NCBI GenBank assembly: GCA_019775845.1 | Contig: JADQAV010000015.1 | Location: 248,001 to 312,000 of the forward strand | Direction of reading: 5' to 3' | Length of the DNA stretch: 64,000 nucleotides | From: Myrmaecium sp. VS I D KN 1 | Taxonomy: Eukaryota > Ascomycota > Dothideomycetes > Valsariales > Valsariaceae | In this document: piece by piece, positions 12,493 through 23,135 of the stretch | Numbering within the stretch: position 1 is the first letter of the stretch | Layout of the letters: every line of letters begins with the position of its first letter | Program-made: the position numbers and the translations under genes | Notes under the pieces: model-generated | What the model saw: only the letters and a program-made list of their open reading frames with translations | The model's database searches: none | Told to the model about the DNA's origin: nothing

Positions 12493-14154
12493 GTAACACA
12501 TGCGTATGTAACCATGGCGCGGCCTGCGAAGGAAGAGAGAGAGAGAGAGAAAGACGGGATGCTGCCATCCCTCCCCCTTCAACACCACCAACAAGCCAAG
12601 CTCTATTTCATTTCACCTAACTGGCCCGATGGCTCAAAGGGGTGAGGGGATGAAGAGCGCGTCGGGAGGAGGAGTCAAGACTTGTGGTGGATATCAGTTT
12701 GCTGACGCGGCCTGCCTTTGCGCTATGCCGACCTGGCACGCTGGAACTCTCTACCTGACCCGAAAAGTCCGCCATTTCTGCAGCTTGGCGAGACCCTGGG
12801 ATCGTCCGTGCCATCGCGCCCCCCCCCGTTCCCCACCCCCGGCGCCGCGTTGGCGAACCCGAACACTCTCTTGGCTTCTTCTTCTCCCGAGCACCACCCA
12901 TCGATGAGAGAGGGAGGAATGATAACGAAATAAGCACCAAGCGACGGGTCCTTTGTGTCTCTGTGCGCTTTCTCTGTGCTTCGGCGGATTGACTCGCTGC
13001 GGATAGCCCGCGGAGCTCCTCATCCGCCTCGGTTCCTGGCAGCAGTTGTCGTCGACAGACGCCATGTGGACTTTGGATGAGCTGATGATTCGCAATGCTT
13101 TCCGTCGGCTTCGCCTACGGCTTCCACGAAGGAAGACGAAAGAGAGGGACAGGACAGGCGGGCGTGTGCGCACCACATCCCGAGCATCCGAGCCTGGTAC
13201 AACATCGCTCCAGGACATGTTCGAAGGGGTGGAGCCGAGGAGAAGGGTCAACGTAATGGTCCACTCCCTAATAATCGCGGATGTCCCCTGAGCAAGCTGA
13301 ACACACAAGTCGCGGATGTCAACGTCAGCTGGTGGAGGACGAGTGATTGGCTTCCATCGAAGGATCATCAGCCACCCTCCGACCAGTATTGTACAAACCG
13401 CAAATGTACTCGTTGTACCTCGCGGGCATGAATCTGGCGAAACGACGAGGATGAACGGGCTGATGGAGGGAGCTTTTTTGCTTATCTACAACGGGCCTAG
13501 CCGTGCCTTGCCATTACGTTGGCGCGCGGAGCCGAACGGGAAGCCAAGCTTTAAACGACAGCCCGTGGCGGCAATCGGAGATAATCAAATACGCACGACG
13601 TCGCTCGAGAGAGAGCTTGGCCCGCTTCTGGTAGAACGATGCAAGGTGGCCGATTCGTACTCCTGGGCGAGCGTGACGAGGCCCGTCTTCCTGGGGAAGG
13701 GAGGGGGTGGGATGGCTGCGCGGCGTCGATGCAGCCCATCCCAGCATTGCCAACCGTGCATGTCGTGAGCCGTGTGTGCTCTTCTGCTGTCCCGACGGGA
13801 CGGGAGCTGCTGAGGCGGCCCAGAGCTGCTTCATGCACAGCAGCGTTTGGCACATATGCACCCGCACCGAGGAAGAAGATAAAGAGGAAGAAGAACAACA
13901 ACCTTGAAAAGTGACAAGCGGTTGCGCTTTCCCTCCGACACGAGGCAGTGGGGATCATTCAGATATTGCCCGACTCAGGTTGACCGGGGAAGATGCCGAA
14001 CAACCGACGTCCATGGGAGCGACGGATCATGGATGGCTCGTTGGCCAGATGGCACGCTTGCCCTCATCGACTGGTAGCTTTCGCAAGCACGACGAGTCAA
14101 TCGATTAACCATAAGAGACGGTGGCTGATCGGACACAAGCTACTGAACGTTCAA

Positions 14155-14168
14155 GGGGGGGGGGGGGG
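14155..14168. repeat. Poly-G run (14 bases)
   Basis: Fourteen consecutive G residues lie in non-coding DNA. Confidence 0.9.
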
Positions 14169-16609
14169 TGCCACCGGCCAGGCTAAAAGGGGGCAACCGG
14201 ACTTCCCACTCACACAGCACAAAAGCTCGTGTGGCTCCTGAAAAAAAGGACTTGCTCATCTTACCTAAGCCACCTCTCCCCACTCCGGCACCCACCTTTT
14301 CGTCCCGGTGGTGCAAAGAGAACGCCGCGAGCATTGGCGCGGGCGCCCAAGCTTAGACTTTAAGGTTAATTGGATTTGGCAGGCAGAGACAACCGATTTT
14401 CGCCCATCCGACACACCCTGGACGGGAGCCGTCCGTTATGTACTTCAGGTATACGACACCACTTCTTAGGTCAAACTTTTGTTCTTCGCACTCAATCGGG
14501 GGAGCAAAAAATGACTGCTGCAACTACTGCGCGGCCTCGATTTTACTTGCCTGCTTCACACAAAGTGGTGATGCTCCCGACGATTAGGTACGGGAGTGCT
14601 CCGCGCGAAGGAGGAGCAGGATTAAGAGAGGGAGAAAAAAAAAGTGGTACGGCTTTTGGCGTATGCAACCCTTCACCAGGGTTCCCGCCAGCGGGGATTG
14701 CCGGTATAAGTGTCCTCGGGCGGCTTGAATGCATAATCGGAAGGAAAGGAGAGATGAGATGGATGGATGGGACCCCTCTGCGTCCTGAAGCTATGCTGCC
14801 ACCGCGAGACGTAGCTGTTTGAGATGCGGAGGGGCTGTTGCGGGAAATCAGACATGGTTTTAAGCTTGTAATTATGAGTGTAGTAACCGCCCGCAGGATG
14901 AACCGTGAACGTGTGTGTGAGAGGGAGCGAGATGACGAGGAGCGGGCTCCGGTTCTTTTCGCTCCCTCTTTTTCTCCCTCGGCCCCTTCTCACGGTAGCT
15001 GCGGTAGGTAACTATGCTTCGTCGCTGTATAATAGCCTGTAGGTCGGTCCCCGTACATACGCGACGGGAATCTCACGGTTGAGATATGCATAATGCGGCA
15101 TGCATGGTGCGGTACGGGACACCAGGTCGAGGAACCGTAACGAGCCAAAAGCTTGTCCCGAGATAGAGTCCAAGCCTTATGGCGTCGATCAGCGAACGAG
15201 GGTGGTGCGTCAGCGGGTATGGTGTGTGTGATGGGAGGCAAAGACATTCCAGCAACTCTCCGACGAGCGAGCTAATCGCTCCCAAGACTTCCAAGAAGTC
15301 CCAAGAGTCACACTTGCTTTGCTAGTTGTCACTAGGGTTTGAGTTGTTTAGGTAGCTGTCCAGCTGGAGAGGAGAGAAGAGGTAAGGTAAAGGTAGACGA
15401 GGCACCTTCTGACCAAAAATGAGAGCCAGACTCTTCTTTTGAGCTTCTGGACGCCCGGAAGAAACGCCTCGACGCCTTAAAATCTCCCTTTTTCTCGTCC
15501 ACCTTCAACCTCCACCGCCTCCCCATCACTACTACTACAACTACTAAAATCATATCTTCTCTTCACCTGTCTCACCTAAACGTCTTTTACGTCCAGATGC
15601 GGTCGAGCTGCTACTGTTTCCACTGCTCTTCTCCCCAGACCAAATTTCCTCTCCCGTTCACACCTCTTCTGGCTGCTGGCCGTGGCCGTGGCCGTGGCCG
15701 TTTCACGCCTGCACCGTGAACTCCCTCGTCGTCCGTCATTAACGAACGTTAACTGCTGGCTGCTCCGTGGAACTTCCGTTGGCGCCCAGAAGTCGGCCAT
15801 CTACCGAGTTCGCTTTTTCGAGGGCATCTAGCCTCGCCGCCAAATCATCGGGCGTCGTCACGGCTCCCACTTGTCCACGACGCCCTGTTTCGAATTGCGC
15901 CGACGCAACGCCCGCGCGCGGAGCATTCTTTTTCATCCTCGGCCTCACTATAAGCTCTTGCAAGGAGACACGCGTCCCCCCAACCCGGACGGGTTGCGCA
16001 CCGCAAAAGGTTCGACCACGCCTCCCCCCTCCCCCAAGGCCTGCGCAGGTAAGCAACCAAGCCTCCTCCATCCAGTACAAGCACCGCTCCCATCTGTTTT
16101 CTTTTTGGTTTTTTTCGGTGTACAAGCAAGCCATCGTGGGATTTCATCTGCGCCTGTTATTTCCGAGCCTGGAAAGCCTCTCCACAGCCACCTCCACCAA
16201 CCGAGTTGCGCGCGCGGCGTCGTGCATCCTTACGTTGGCCCTGGCTGCCGGGACCCAGAGAGCAATAGAGAGAGATAGAGAGCGAGGAAAAAGACCGACG
16301 TTCGCAGTTGCTTGCGTCGCCTCTTCCTGGCTGCGCAGCCGGGCCTTGTCCCCCACCCCCTTCCCACCAATTGGGCCGCGTTTCAAGCGCCATTTTGAGT
16401 TTACGGCCGCTCGCCCTGCTGGTCGGCGCAAAATAACTCTAAACATTGAATGCTTGATACTGATCCATATCTCGATCGCAGTCCCTCAGCCGGGTCGCAC
16501 ACCCCAAACCTTTGACACTTTTTTTCTTCACGTTCCTTGCTTTTCTTCTCGTCCTTCTTCTACGCCTGGAGCACTTTTGGCTGTGCGGCTTGACATTCCT
16601 GCTCGCACC

Positions 16610-18037
16610 ATGGAAACGTACAATGGCCACGTGCGAACGCCGGCAGATGCCATCCTGCTATTTGAAGCTTGCCGGATAGGCTTACTTCCCCGCGTGCAGC
16701 GCCGGTTGTCGGAGAAGGAGCGGCAGCAGATCAAGTCCGGTTCTGTGTTCGTGTGGGATGAGCGGGAAGCTGGTATGAGGAGATGGACGGATGGCAAGTC
16801 GTGGAGCGCAAGCAGAGTATCGGGCAGCTTCCTCACGTACCGCGAGATGGAGGGGAAGAGGGGTGGCAATGGCTTCGCACCGCCGACGAAGAGGAACAAG
16901 TCCGAGGGTTCGAAGACTGGCGAGTCGGACGAGGACAGTCCTGACGGGTATCGCTACAAGCCGGACGGCCTCATGAAGCAGTCCTTCAGCATCACGACCT
17001 CCAATGGCCAGCACCTCCACCTGATCAGCTACTATGCGCGGTCACATCACTCGTCCGGCAACCTGATGCAACCGACGAATGATCCCAATCTGCGTCACAT
17101 CCGCCCTCCAAAGAACATGTATCCGGAATCGGCCGTGAACGAGGCGTCCAGTGTTCCCGCGGTGACTCGTGGGCCCATGCCGGGATCACCGTATGCACAA
17201 GCACCCATCGCGTTGGGCTCTCCATATCGCCCTGGGGGTCCTCATCCACCATACATTCCAGGACCATGGCCGCCAACGCCGGTAGGAACACCTCCCGGAT
17301 ACGTCTACGCCTACTACGCTCCCGCACCTGGTCACTCGCCACTACAATACGCCGCTTACCCGCCGCCATACGCTCACCCACATCCTGGGGCTCCTACCTA
17401 TCTCGACCGACCACCGCCGCAAATCGCCCACCCTGGCCTTCCTCCACCTCCATCCCATCTCGCTCACGGCCTCCCTCCGCATATGCAGGCTCCCACCGCT
17501 CACCTCCACCCTTACAGCGCGCCGCCACCTCAATATCTCTCGAATCCAGCTCAACGAACATCTCACCCGCCACCGATACTGGCCCACGGCCAACCAATCT
17601 ATCCTCCCACACAAATAGTCGCTCCACCACCCGAGCATTTTCAAGGCCCACAACTACCTGCACTCACCGGAACCGCATCCCCCACCAACGGCGAGAAGCC
17701 GCCATCACCACGACCCGCCGACTCCGCCCAACCACGAAACCCCAACAACTCTCTACCCGTCCCCGAGAGCAGCGGCGCCTCGCAAGGCGGCGCATCGCCC
17801 GCGCGCACCATCCCGAGCGTCGGCAGCCTGCTCAACGGCAACCCGACCGACACCCCCACGTCCGCGACGGCGGACGCCCGAAGTGATCACGGCAGCAGCC
17901 GCGCCGGCAGCCGAAGTCCGAATGACACTGCCTCCTCGTCGCGGAACGCGCGCGATATTCCTGGGGAGAAGTTTTCCGCGGCCGGGACGGATCAGATGGC
18001 GTTGCATCGGTTGAATAAGGCGGCTTTTACGACGTGA
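16610..18037 (+). CDS. WOPR-domain transcription regulator, Gti1/Pac2 family
   Basis: WOPR proteins are fungal-specific DNA-binding regulators that control morphology, gluconate uptake, sporulation and, in pathogens, virulence. A single exon gives 475 residues. Residues 1-85 form the first WOPR half: METYNGHVRTPADAILLFEACR, the basic RRLSEKERQQIKSG, and the RWTDGKSWSASRVSGSFLTYRE core. The second half follows a linker and includes GLMKQSFSI, HLHLISYY and LRHIRPP (about 120-175). The rest is a Pro/Gly/Tyr/His-rich tail, then a Ser-rich end, typical of unstructured regulatory tails. The N terminus matches the Gti1/Pac2 branch better than the Ryp1/Wor1/Sge1 branch. The frame stays open 843 nt upstream (from 15767), but that part is CT-rich low complexity and I treat it as leader. 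Confidence 0.92.
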   Translation: METYNGHVRTPADAILLFEACRIGLLPRVQRRLSEKERQQIKSGSVFVWDEREAGMRRWTDGKSWSASRVSGSFLTYREMEGKRGGNGFAPPTKRNKSEGSKTGESDEDSPDGYRYKPDGLMKQSFSITTSNGQHLHLISYYARSHHSSGNLMQPTNDPNLRHIRPPKNMYPESAVNEASSVPAVTRGPMPGSPYAQAPIALGSPYRPGGPHPPYIPGPWPPTPVGTPPGYVYAYYAPAPGHSPLQYAAYPPPYAHPHPGAPTYLDRPPPQIAHPGLPPPPSHLAHGLPPHMQAPTAHLHPYSAPPPQYLSNPAQRTSHPPPILAHGQPIYPPTQIVAPPPEHFQGPQLPALTGTASPTNGEKPPSPRPADSAQPRNPNNSLPVPESSGASQGGASPARTIPSVGSLLNGNPTDTPTSATADARSDHGSSRAGSRSPNDTASSSRNARDIPGEKFSAAGTDQMALHRLNKAAFTT

Positions 18038-18278
18038 GGGATGAATCTCGAAGCGTCCTATTGCGTCTGAGCGGATAGAAAGCGGGATTGAGAGAGGGGG
18101 GGTGGTGTTGAGGATACCATTGCATTGGCTTAGCTGGGCTGCTGGAGCGTTTTGCTGTTATGACAGCGTTTTCTTTTTTGATTCTTATCTTCTTACTTTC
18201 TATCATGGATATCAGGATGGTCTCTTATCCATCTATCCGATTTGCGGCTGCGGCGTAGATACTGATTCACCGGATTGG

Positions 18279-18309
<31 letters not shown>

Positions 18310-20422
18310 TTTTGGTGTGTGTGTGTGTTTTCATCATATCCAATGTATATCCATCCATACATGCATCATCAGATTTGGCGGTTGAGCGAGTGGGCACGAG
18401 AGAAAGGGGAAGAGAGATGTGTCGTTATTAGCATTCATCATTGTTCATTGTTCATTTTTTTGTCTTATCCTGCTCGTTTGGATGGCCGTCGTTTTCTTTC
18501 TTTTGTTTTAACTCATCATGCATTGGAAGGTTTTGCATCACATCATTGATACCTGCTGCATCGTTCTTCTTTCTCTGTTTCTTCTACGGCGTTAGGCATG
18601 GGGAATGAGAGAGGGATTGGGGGGATGGGGGGAGGGGGAGAGGGGGGCGGAATAGAAGGCCTCAGCCAGATGCGGAAGATGTGGTTAGGAAATTCATACG
18701 CTTTCCAATTCATTCTTTCCATTTCTTTACGACCGGGGGAAGAAGGAGAGGCCTTGAGCTCGGTGGTGGTGGTCAGGGGAGAGAGAGAGGGGGGGTTTTA
18801 GTACTTTTTTTTTCTTCCCATTTGGGCTTTTTTGCATTCACGACGTATGAGTAGAAGAGTGAGAAAGGAAGAAGAGGAGATTATTACGTTTTTACTTTAT
18901 CTGTTTACTGTTAAGAAGGGACGGTGCTTCTTTATTTCTTCTTTCTTTCTTTTTTCTTTTGTTGTGCTCCGTCATTATGATTAACGGTGGTGCCGCGAAC
19001 GGCGTGGGGTAATTGCTCGCCCATCTTCTTCTTTTGGGCTTCTTCCTCTCTTCCTTATTGTATGTGATACCATCTACCCATCCATCAATCAATCCGTCCG
19101 TCTATCAATCTAGTTATCAGTCTGGAAATGTCCATCATGTCTTTCCCATATCTTCTTCTCTTCGCCGTTGGGTGGAGTACATGCCCCTCCTGGGCCTCCC
19201 TCCTACCTAGAGCTGTAGTAAAGAGACATATCTCCCTATGTACCTTCCCCTCCATCGCCCAGCACCAAATAGGAAGAGAAGGAATACAAACGTCGCCCGG
19301 TCACGTACGCGCAGCCGGACGTTGGATCGAGGGAAGATGATTCTCACCCCCCTTCCCGTCCCGGACGTACGTACGGACGTATGTAGTCCGATACTACTGA
19401 TCTGTTATATGCTCCCTGACCCAACTGGCTCATACACTCGCCGTTTGCTTCTAAGGAGCTGCGATATACCATCCATCTATCTAGTCAGCGAGGGGCGGAC
19501 ACTGTGCTCTGCTCTGCTCGCTATCCGGAGGAATAGAGGAGGGAAGGAGGATGTATAACTCCCCTTTGTACACGTCGGAATCGTGTTCAATAACCTCAGG
19601 CATCACTAATGAAGAAGAGAAAGAAGAGGATACATATCCAATCCACCCGCTATACGCAAAAAAACTCATCTATCTAATACGCCTCACCTCTAGTCTCCAT
19701 CCTCATCTCTCATTCCTCGCTTTTCGTTTCTTACTCTCATCCGCGGCGCTCTGCGATACAGGTGTCACGCTCTCTCTCTCTCTCTCTTAATCTTTTCCTT
19801 ATTCTCTTTCTTTTTTGTTCACGCGCGGGAAGACGGAAGTTGTTTATTTATTTATCTATCTATTTATTCTCTTTTCTGGCTACTATCCCCTCTCACCTCT
19901 TTCCTTCCTGAGAGACATTCTCCCGACGCGGCAGAACGGGGTTCGATACGAGTCAAGGAACTCTAGGTGTAAGATGGCGGAAGGAGGAGCTAGAGAAGGA
20001 AGGAGAAGGCATCGAAGGGCAAGACATGCTGAAAGAAGAGAACCGTGACACAGAGAAAGGACTCCTTTCTCAAACGAATAGTACGTGCTCGAACAGTTGA
20101 CATTCAATGATTCATTATCGTTGATCTAAGCATCTAGGGAAAAGAATACCAAGAACCGCGATACAGAGAACCCCGCTTTCCCCTCTTTCTTCGATGCCCC
20201 GACCCAGTCCCAACCCCAGTCCGTGATGCAGAACGTTGAATGGAAATGCCGATGAAGTGATTGATGCAATCCATGTCGTGACAAGATCGTGAAAGGAAAA
20301 AAAAGGTACGCCACAGTTGCAGTGCCTTGCGTAAAATGACCGCCGAGAGGAAAGGAAAGGATGGTGCCCGTGAAGAAAGGCGGAGAGAGACAACCAAAGA
20401 CCCCAAGAACAAGCAACACCGA
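18038..20422. other. Intergenic, T-rich and microsatellite-rich
   Basis: No gene is supported. It holds the 3' region of the WOPR gene, a long T tract with a GT repeat, GA-rich runs (about 18598-18660, 18778-18800), CT repeats near 19770-19788 and TATC/TTTA-type repeats near 19845-19870. It also contains the 3' side of the minus-strand gene that ends at 20423. Confidence 0.55.
18279..18329. repeat. Poly-T tract followed by (GT)n
   Basis: Two T runs (11 and 23 bases) are separated by one C and followed by seven GT units. The tract is downstream of the WOPR gene. Confidence 0.9.
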
Positions 20423-21463
20423 CTACGCCACCGAAGGCGATTGGCTAACCTCGGAATCAACCTCCATAGCATCCTGCAACACCCACAACGGCAACGCATC
20501 GCGCGTGAACGCCTCCTGATCCGACGGCAGCGACGGCGGTCCCTTGCCGCTCGCCGAGTCCGGCTCTCCCCCCTTCCCGTCATCTCCAGCAACAACCTCT
20601 TCAGCGACGTTAAGCGGCGGGATATCCTCAAAGATAAGCGAAGACCGATCACCGGGCCCTCGCACGCGGCGACGGAGCCGTCTCGAACACGCGCCCCCAT
20701 CGTAGCGGTGGCCGTCCATCCGGTCCGCGTCCTCGGCATCGGTGTCGCCCTCGACGCTCTGGCTGTACGTCCGCTTGCACACGCCGGCGCTCCAGCGCTT
20801 CTTCTTCTTCCTCCTTTGCTGGCAGCGGCGGCGCTCGATCTCGTCCTCGTCCTCGTCCTCGCTCTCCTCGCTCGCGGAGCAGTTCAGGTGGCGGAACCGG
20901 TCAACCATGGTGGCGTGCGCGGGCGAAGCGTGGGTGTGGTCCGGATCGCTGGTGGCGTCCTCGATCTGGTTGGGCCGTATGACTTCCGCGTCGTCGTCGA
21001 CACCGACTTCGCTCCCGTCGCCATCGTCGTACTCCTCGAGCTCGAAGCCGGCGCCGTCGAGGTCGATGACCCGGGCCGGAGGGGGCCTCGAGGGCCTGGG
21101 ATCGGTGTAGGGATGGGGAGCCTGCATGGCGTCGAACTCGGCGCCGGAATCCGCGGGGCTTGCGGGACTGGTGGCGCTGGCGCTGGCGCTGGCGGACCCC
21201 GCACGACCGGATGCGCTGGATGGACGTGAGGATAGGGTCCTGGATTGTGGCCGGGTGTAGTGGAATTGAGGTCCTTCTCCGATGGGTTCGATGTGGTCCA
21301 GGCGGCATGGATGCTTGAAGGGGGACTGCTGCCCCATCCGTTTGGGTATTTGTGGAGCATGGTTCACCGTGGATGGGAAACGCATGCCCGACATGGCGAA
21401 CGGAGATGATGGTCGGCCCGTGGGCCAGTATGGCATGCTGAAGTCGTTCTGCGACCCCTCCAT
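20423..21463 (-). CDS. Hypothetical protein with acidic patches and a basic KRTYSQS motif
   Basis: A single 346-residue frame runs from MEGSQNDFSMPYWPTG to SPSVA. I do not recognise a domain. Residues 1-110 are Ser/Pro/Ala-rich. Two acidic segments follow (EEYDDGDGSEVGVDDDAE at about 150-165 and SEESEDEDEDEIERRR at about 195-210). Directly after the second comes a strongly basic run, RRRCQQRRKKKKRWSAG, that looks like a nuclear localisation signal, and then CKRTYSQSVEGDTDAED. The tail contains LPLWVLQDAMEVD. The alternating acidic and basic layout suggests a nuclear protein, but that is only inference. The sense strand is far from random in composition, with ordered motifs amid low complexity, and the antisense 300-codon frame is Val/Leu/Arg junk. 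I take the gene as real with unknown function. Confidence 0.75.
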   Translation of the reverse strand: MEGSQNDFSMPYWPTGRPSSPFAMSGMRFPSTVNHAPQIPKRMGQQSPFKHPCRLDHIEPIGEGPQFHYTRPQSRTLSSRPSSASGRAGSASASASATSPASPADSGAEFDAMQAPHPYTDPRPSRPPPARVIDLDGAGFELEEYDDGDGSEVGVDDDAEVIRPNQIEDATSDPDHTHASPAHATMVDRFRHLNCSASEESEDEDEDEIERRRCQQRRKKKKRWSAGVCKRTYSQSVEGDTDAEDADRMDGHRYDGGACSRRLRRRVRGPGDRSSLIFEDIPPLNVAEEVVAGDDGKGGEPDSASGKGPPSLPSDQEAFTRDALPLWVLQDAMEVDSEVSQSPSVA

Positions 21464-23135
21464 GGCGGGGTAGGTAGTATCTCAGTGGTGTCCCTCAGAA
21501 CTCGGATGTTCGCCAACGGCAAGAGTGTGGGATGACGGCGAGTAAAGGACCGGGAAAGAGAGATATTGAAGTCTTCAGGATGGTCTTAGGGAACATAAGT
21601 CCGACAATGAGCTTCTGGTCTTAGCTGGGGCGGAGCGTTCTTCGAAAACAGTATCATTTTCTTGTGGGAAGACTCGGCACCTCGCTGTCTGACGGCAGAG
21701 GTGAGGTGCAAGTATATATATGAGGACGGGACCGGAGTGTCGTTAGGACAGCAGGAGGTCGGTTCCCTGCAGTTTTCTGCTTCGCTGGTCGTGAGGCTTG
21801 GAAATACCGGTTCTGACGGTTCTGATAGGCAGCAATGCAGGTTAAACAGGTCGGACTGCGGCCAACCGAGCTGCTCAGTCGGAGAGGACGCGAGAGCACT
21901 CTGGAGGCGAGACAACAGGTCGGGGCCGTCGTCAGCGGTGGTGTTTGCTGGGGCGGGGGGCGGAGAGAGAGAGAGGACGAGGTGAGGACAGACGGAGGGG
22001 CAGTGGAAGCGCGGGAAGAGAGTGGATGAGTCGCGCTGCGGTGCAAAGGATCCCTTGCTTCAGGGATGGCCGTGGGTGTGCGCGGGTTGCAGCTCTCGTT
22101 AAATTTTTGGTGGTTGACTTCTCTCTCTCACGGGGAAATCGTTGGAGCGACGATGATGAGTTGGCCCGCCGAGGGGGACCAGGGCAGGGAGGGGGGAGGG
22201 GGGCCCCTCCATGATGTGTTCGCCAGCAGTCAAGTGTGGAGCCGCCGCCTCTCGCTCGCAACCACCCACGACCTCCCTTCGTCGTTGTTGCCTGGCAGCC
22301 TCCATGCGACTCCAACGGTAACTTCACGTTGTGTGCGACGCCCGACATATTAGCACCGTACATATTCTGTTGCATTGCTTCAGGCTCCCTTCCGGCCTTC
22401 ATGCTGCCGGCCGTGTGGACGTTGAGGCGCCCTCCGCCCTAACGTTCTTGTACTTCTTCGGAGCTCGGGGAGACCCTCCGACACGGTGTTTCCCGTCCGA
22501 AGCAGGACCAGGTCAATGGACGAGGAGGCTGCAGCTCGCGGAAAGAGAGCAATCTGATCGTTGTCAATCATGTTCATGGGATGTACGACCCGCTGGATAG
22601 GGATATAGTGGATGGATGGTCGAGCACTACTATTCCACTCAGAGCTGGCTACGTTCAAGATCAACTACTGCCACTGCACAAGGGGACCAAGAGTATATCT
22701 GAATGCCTTGATAGTATATTTACTACTAGAGATACTGCGGTAGTACCTTTTGGAGTTCCTATATGTCTGGAGGACGTGACTTTAAGCTTGAAGTCGCACC
22801 CCGCTACTTTGAAGCGCGTCGTTGTTGAGCGATGGCGTAATAGGCACAAAGATACCGATTAAGTAATGCGTATCAGCACACCCAACAAGGACTAGTCGTT
22901 TTATTCGCCTTCTACAAGGTGTCTACTCCATCCGTACTCTGGCCTCGAGAGTGTACTCCAGAATATTGGCGCACACTCGTGCTCAGCTTCATCCCCCGAC
23001 ACGCGCTTTCAATCGCGGAACCTCCCCTCCGCTGCTTCCTCTCAATCCCCACGGAGGTTTCGTCTTGGTCTTTCCCGCTCCATTGCGGGCGTTGTTGCGA
23101 ATCACTGAAGCTCCGGCTTCCCCTTGGACCCCAAG
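21464..23135. other. Intergenic between the divergent hypothetical gene and alpha-COP
   Basis: This is a promoter region for both genes, GC-rich at each end. An AT-rich patch at about 22590-22870 has many TA steps and may be a decayed insertion. Short frames here have no recognisable product. Confidence 0.5.

Larger units (their letters stand above)
11875..16609. other. Long protein-poor region upstream of the WOPR regulator
   Basis: About 4.7 kb has only short, compositionally odd reading frames on both strands and none that I recognise. The longest is a 205-codon minus-strand frame at 12751-13368, which is Arg/Ser-rich with no domain. It contains an inverted repeat at 12452-12492, a G14 run, GA-rich and CT-rich patches, and a roughly 1.2-kb CT-rich stretch before the WOPR ATG (about 15400-16609) that resembles a long leader. 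Extended promoters and leaders are typical of WOPR master regulators, so this is most likely regulatory DNA. That is an inference. Confidence 0.5.

Noticed and set aside
12751-13368. 205-codon minus-strand frame in the WOPR upstream region
   Set aside because: Arg/Ser-rich, no recognisable motif, overlapped by other frames of similar quality, no supporting splice structure. It might be an orphan gene, but the evidence is too thin.
15767-16609. In-frame N-terminal extension of the WOPR protein
   Set aside because: The extension is low complexity in CT-rich DNA, whereas METYNGHVRTP is the family's normal start.
22581-22862. 93-codon plus-strand frame before alpha-COP
   Set aside because: Lies in an AT-rich islet; no motif and no plausible link to neighbouring exons.
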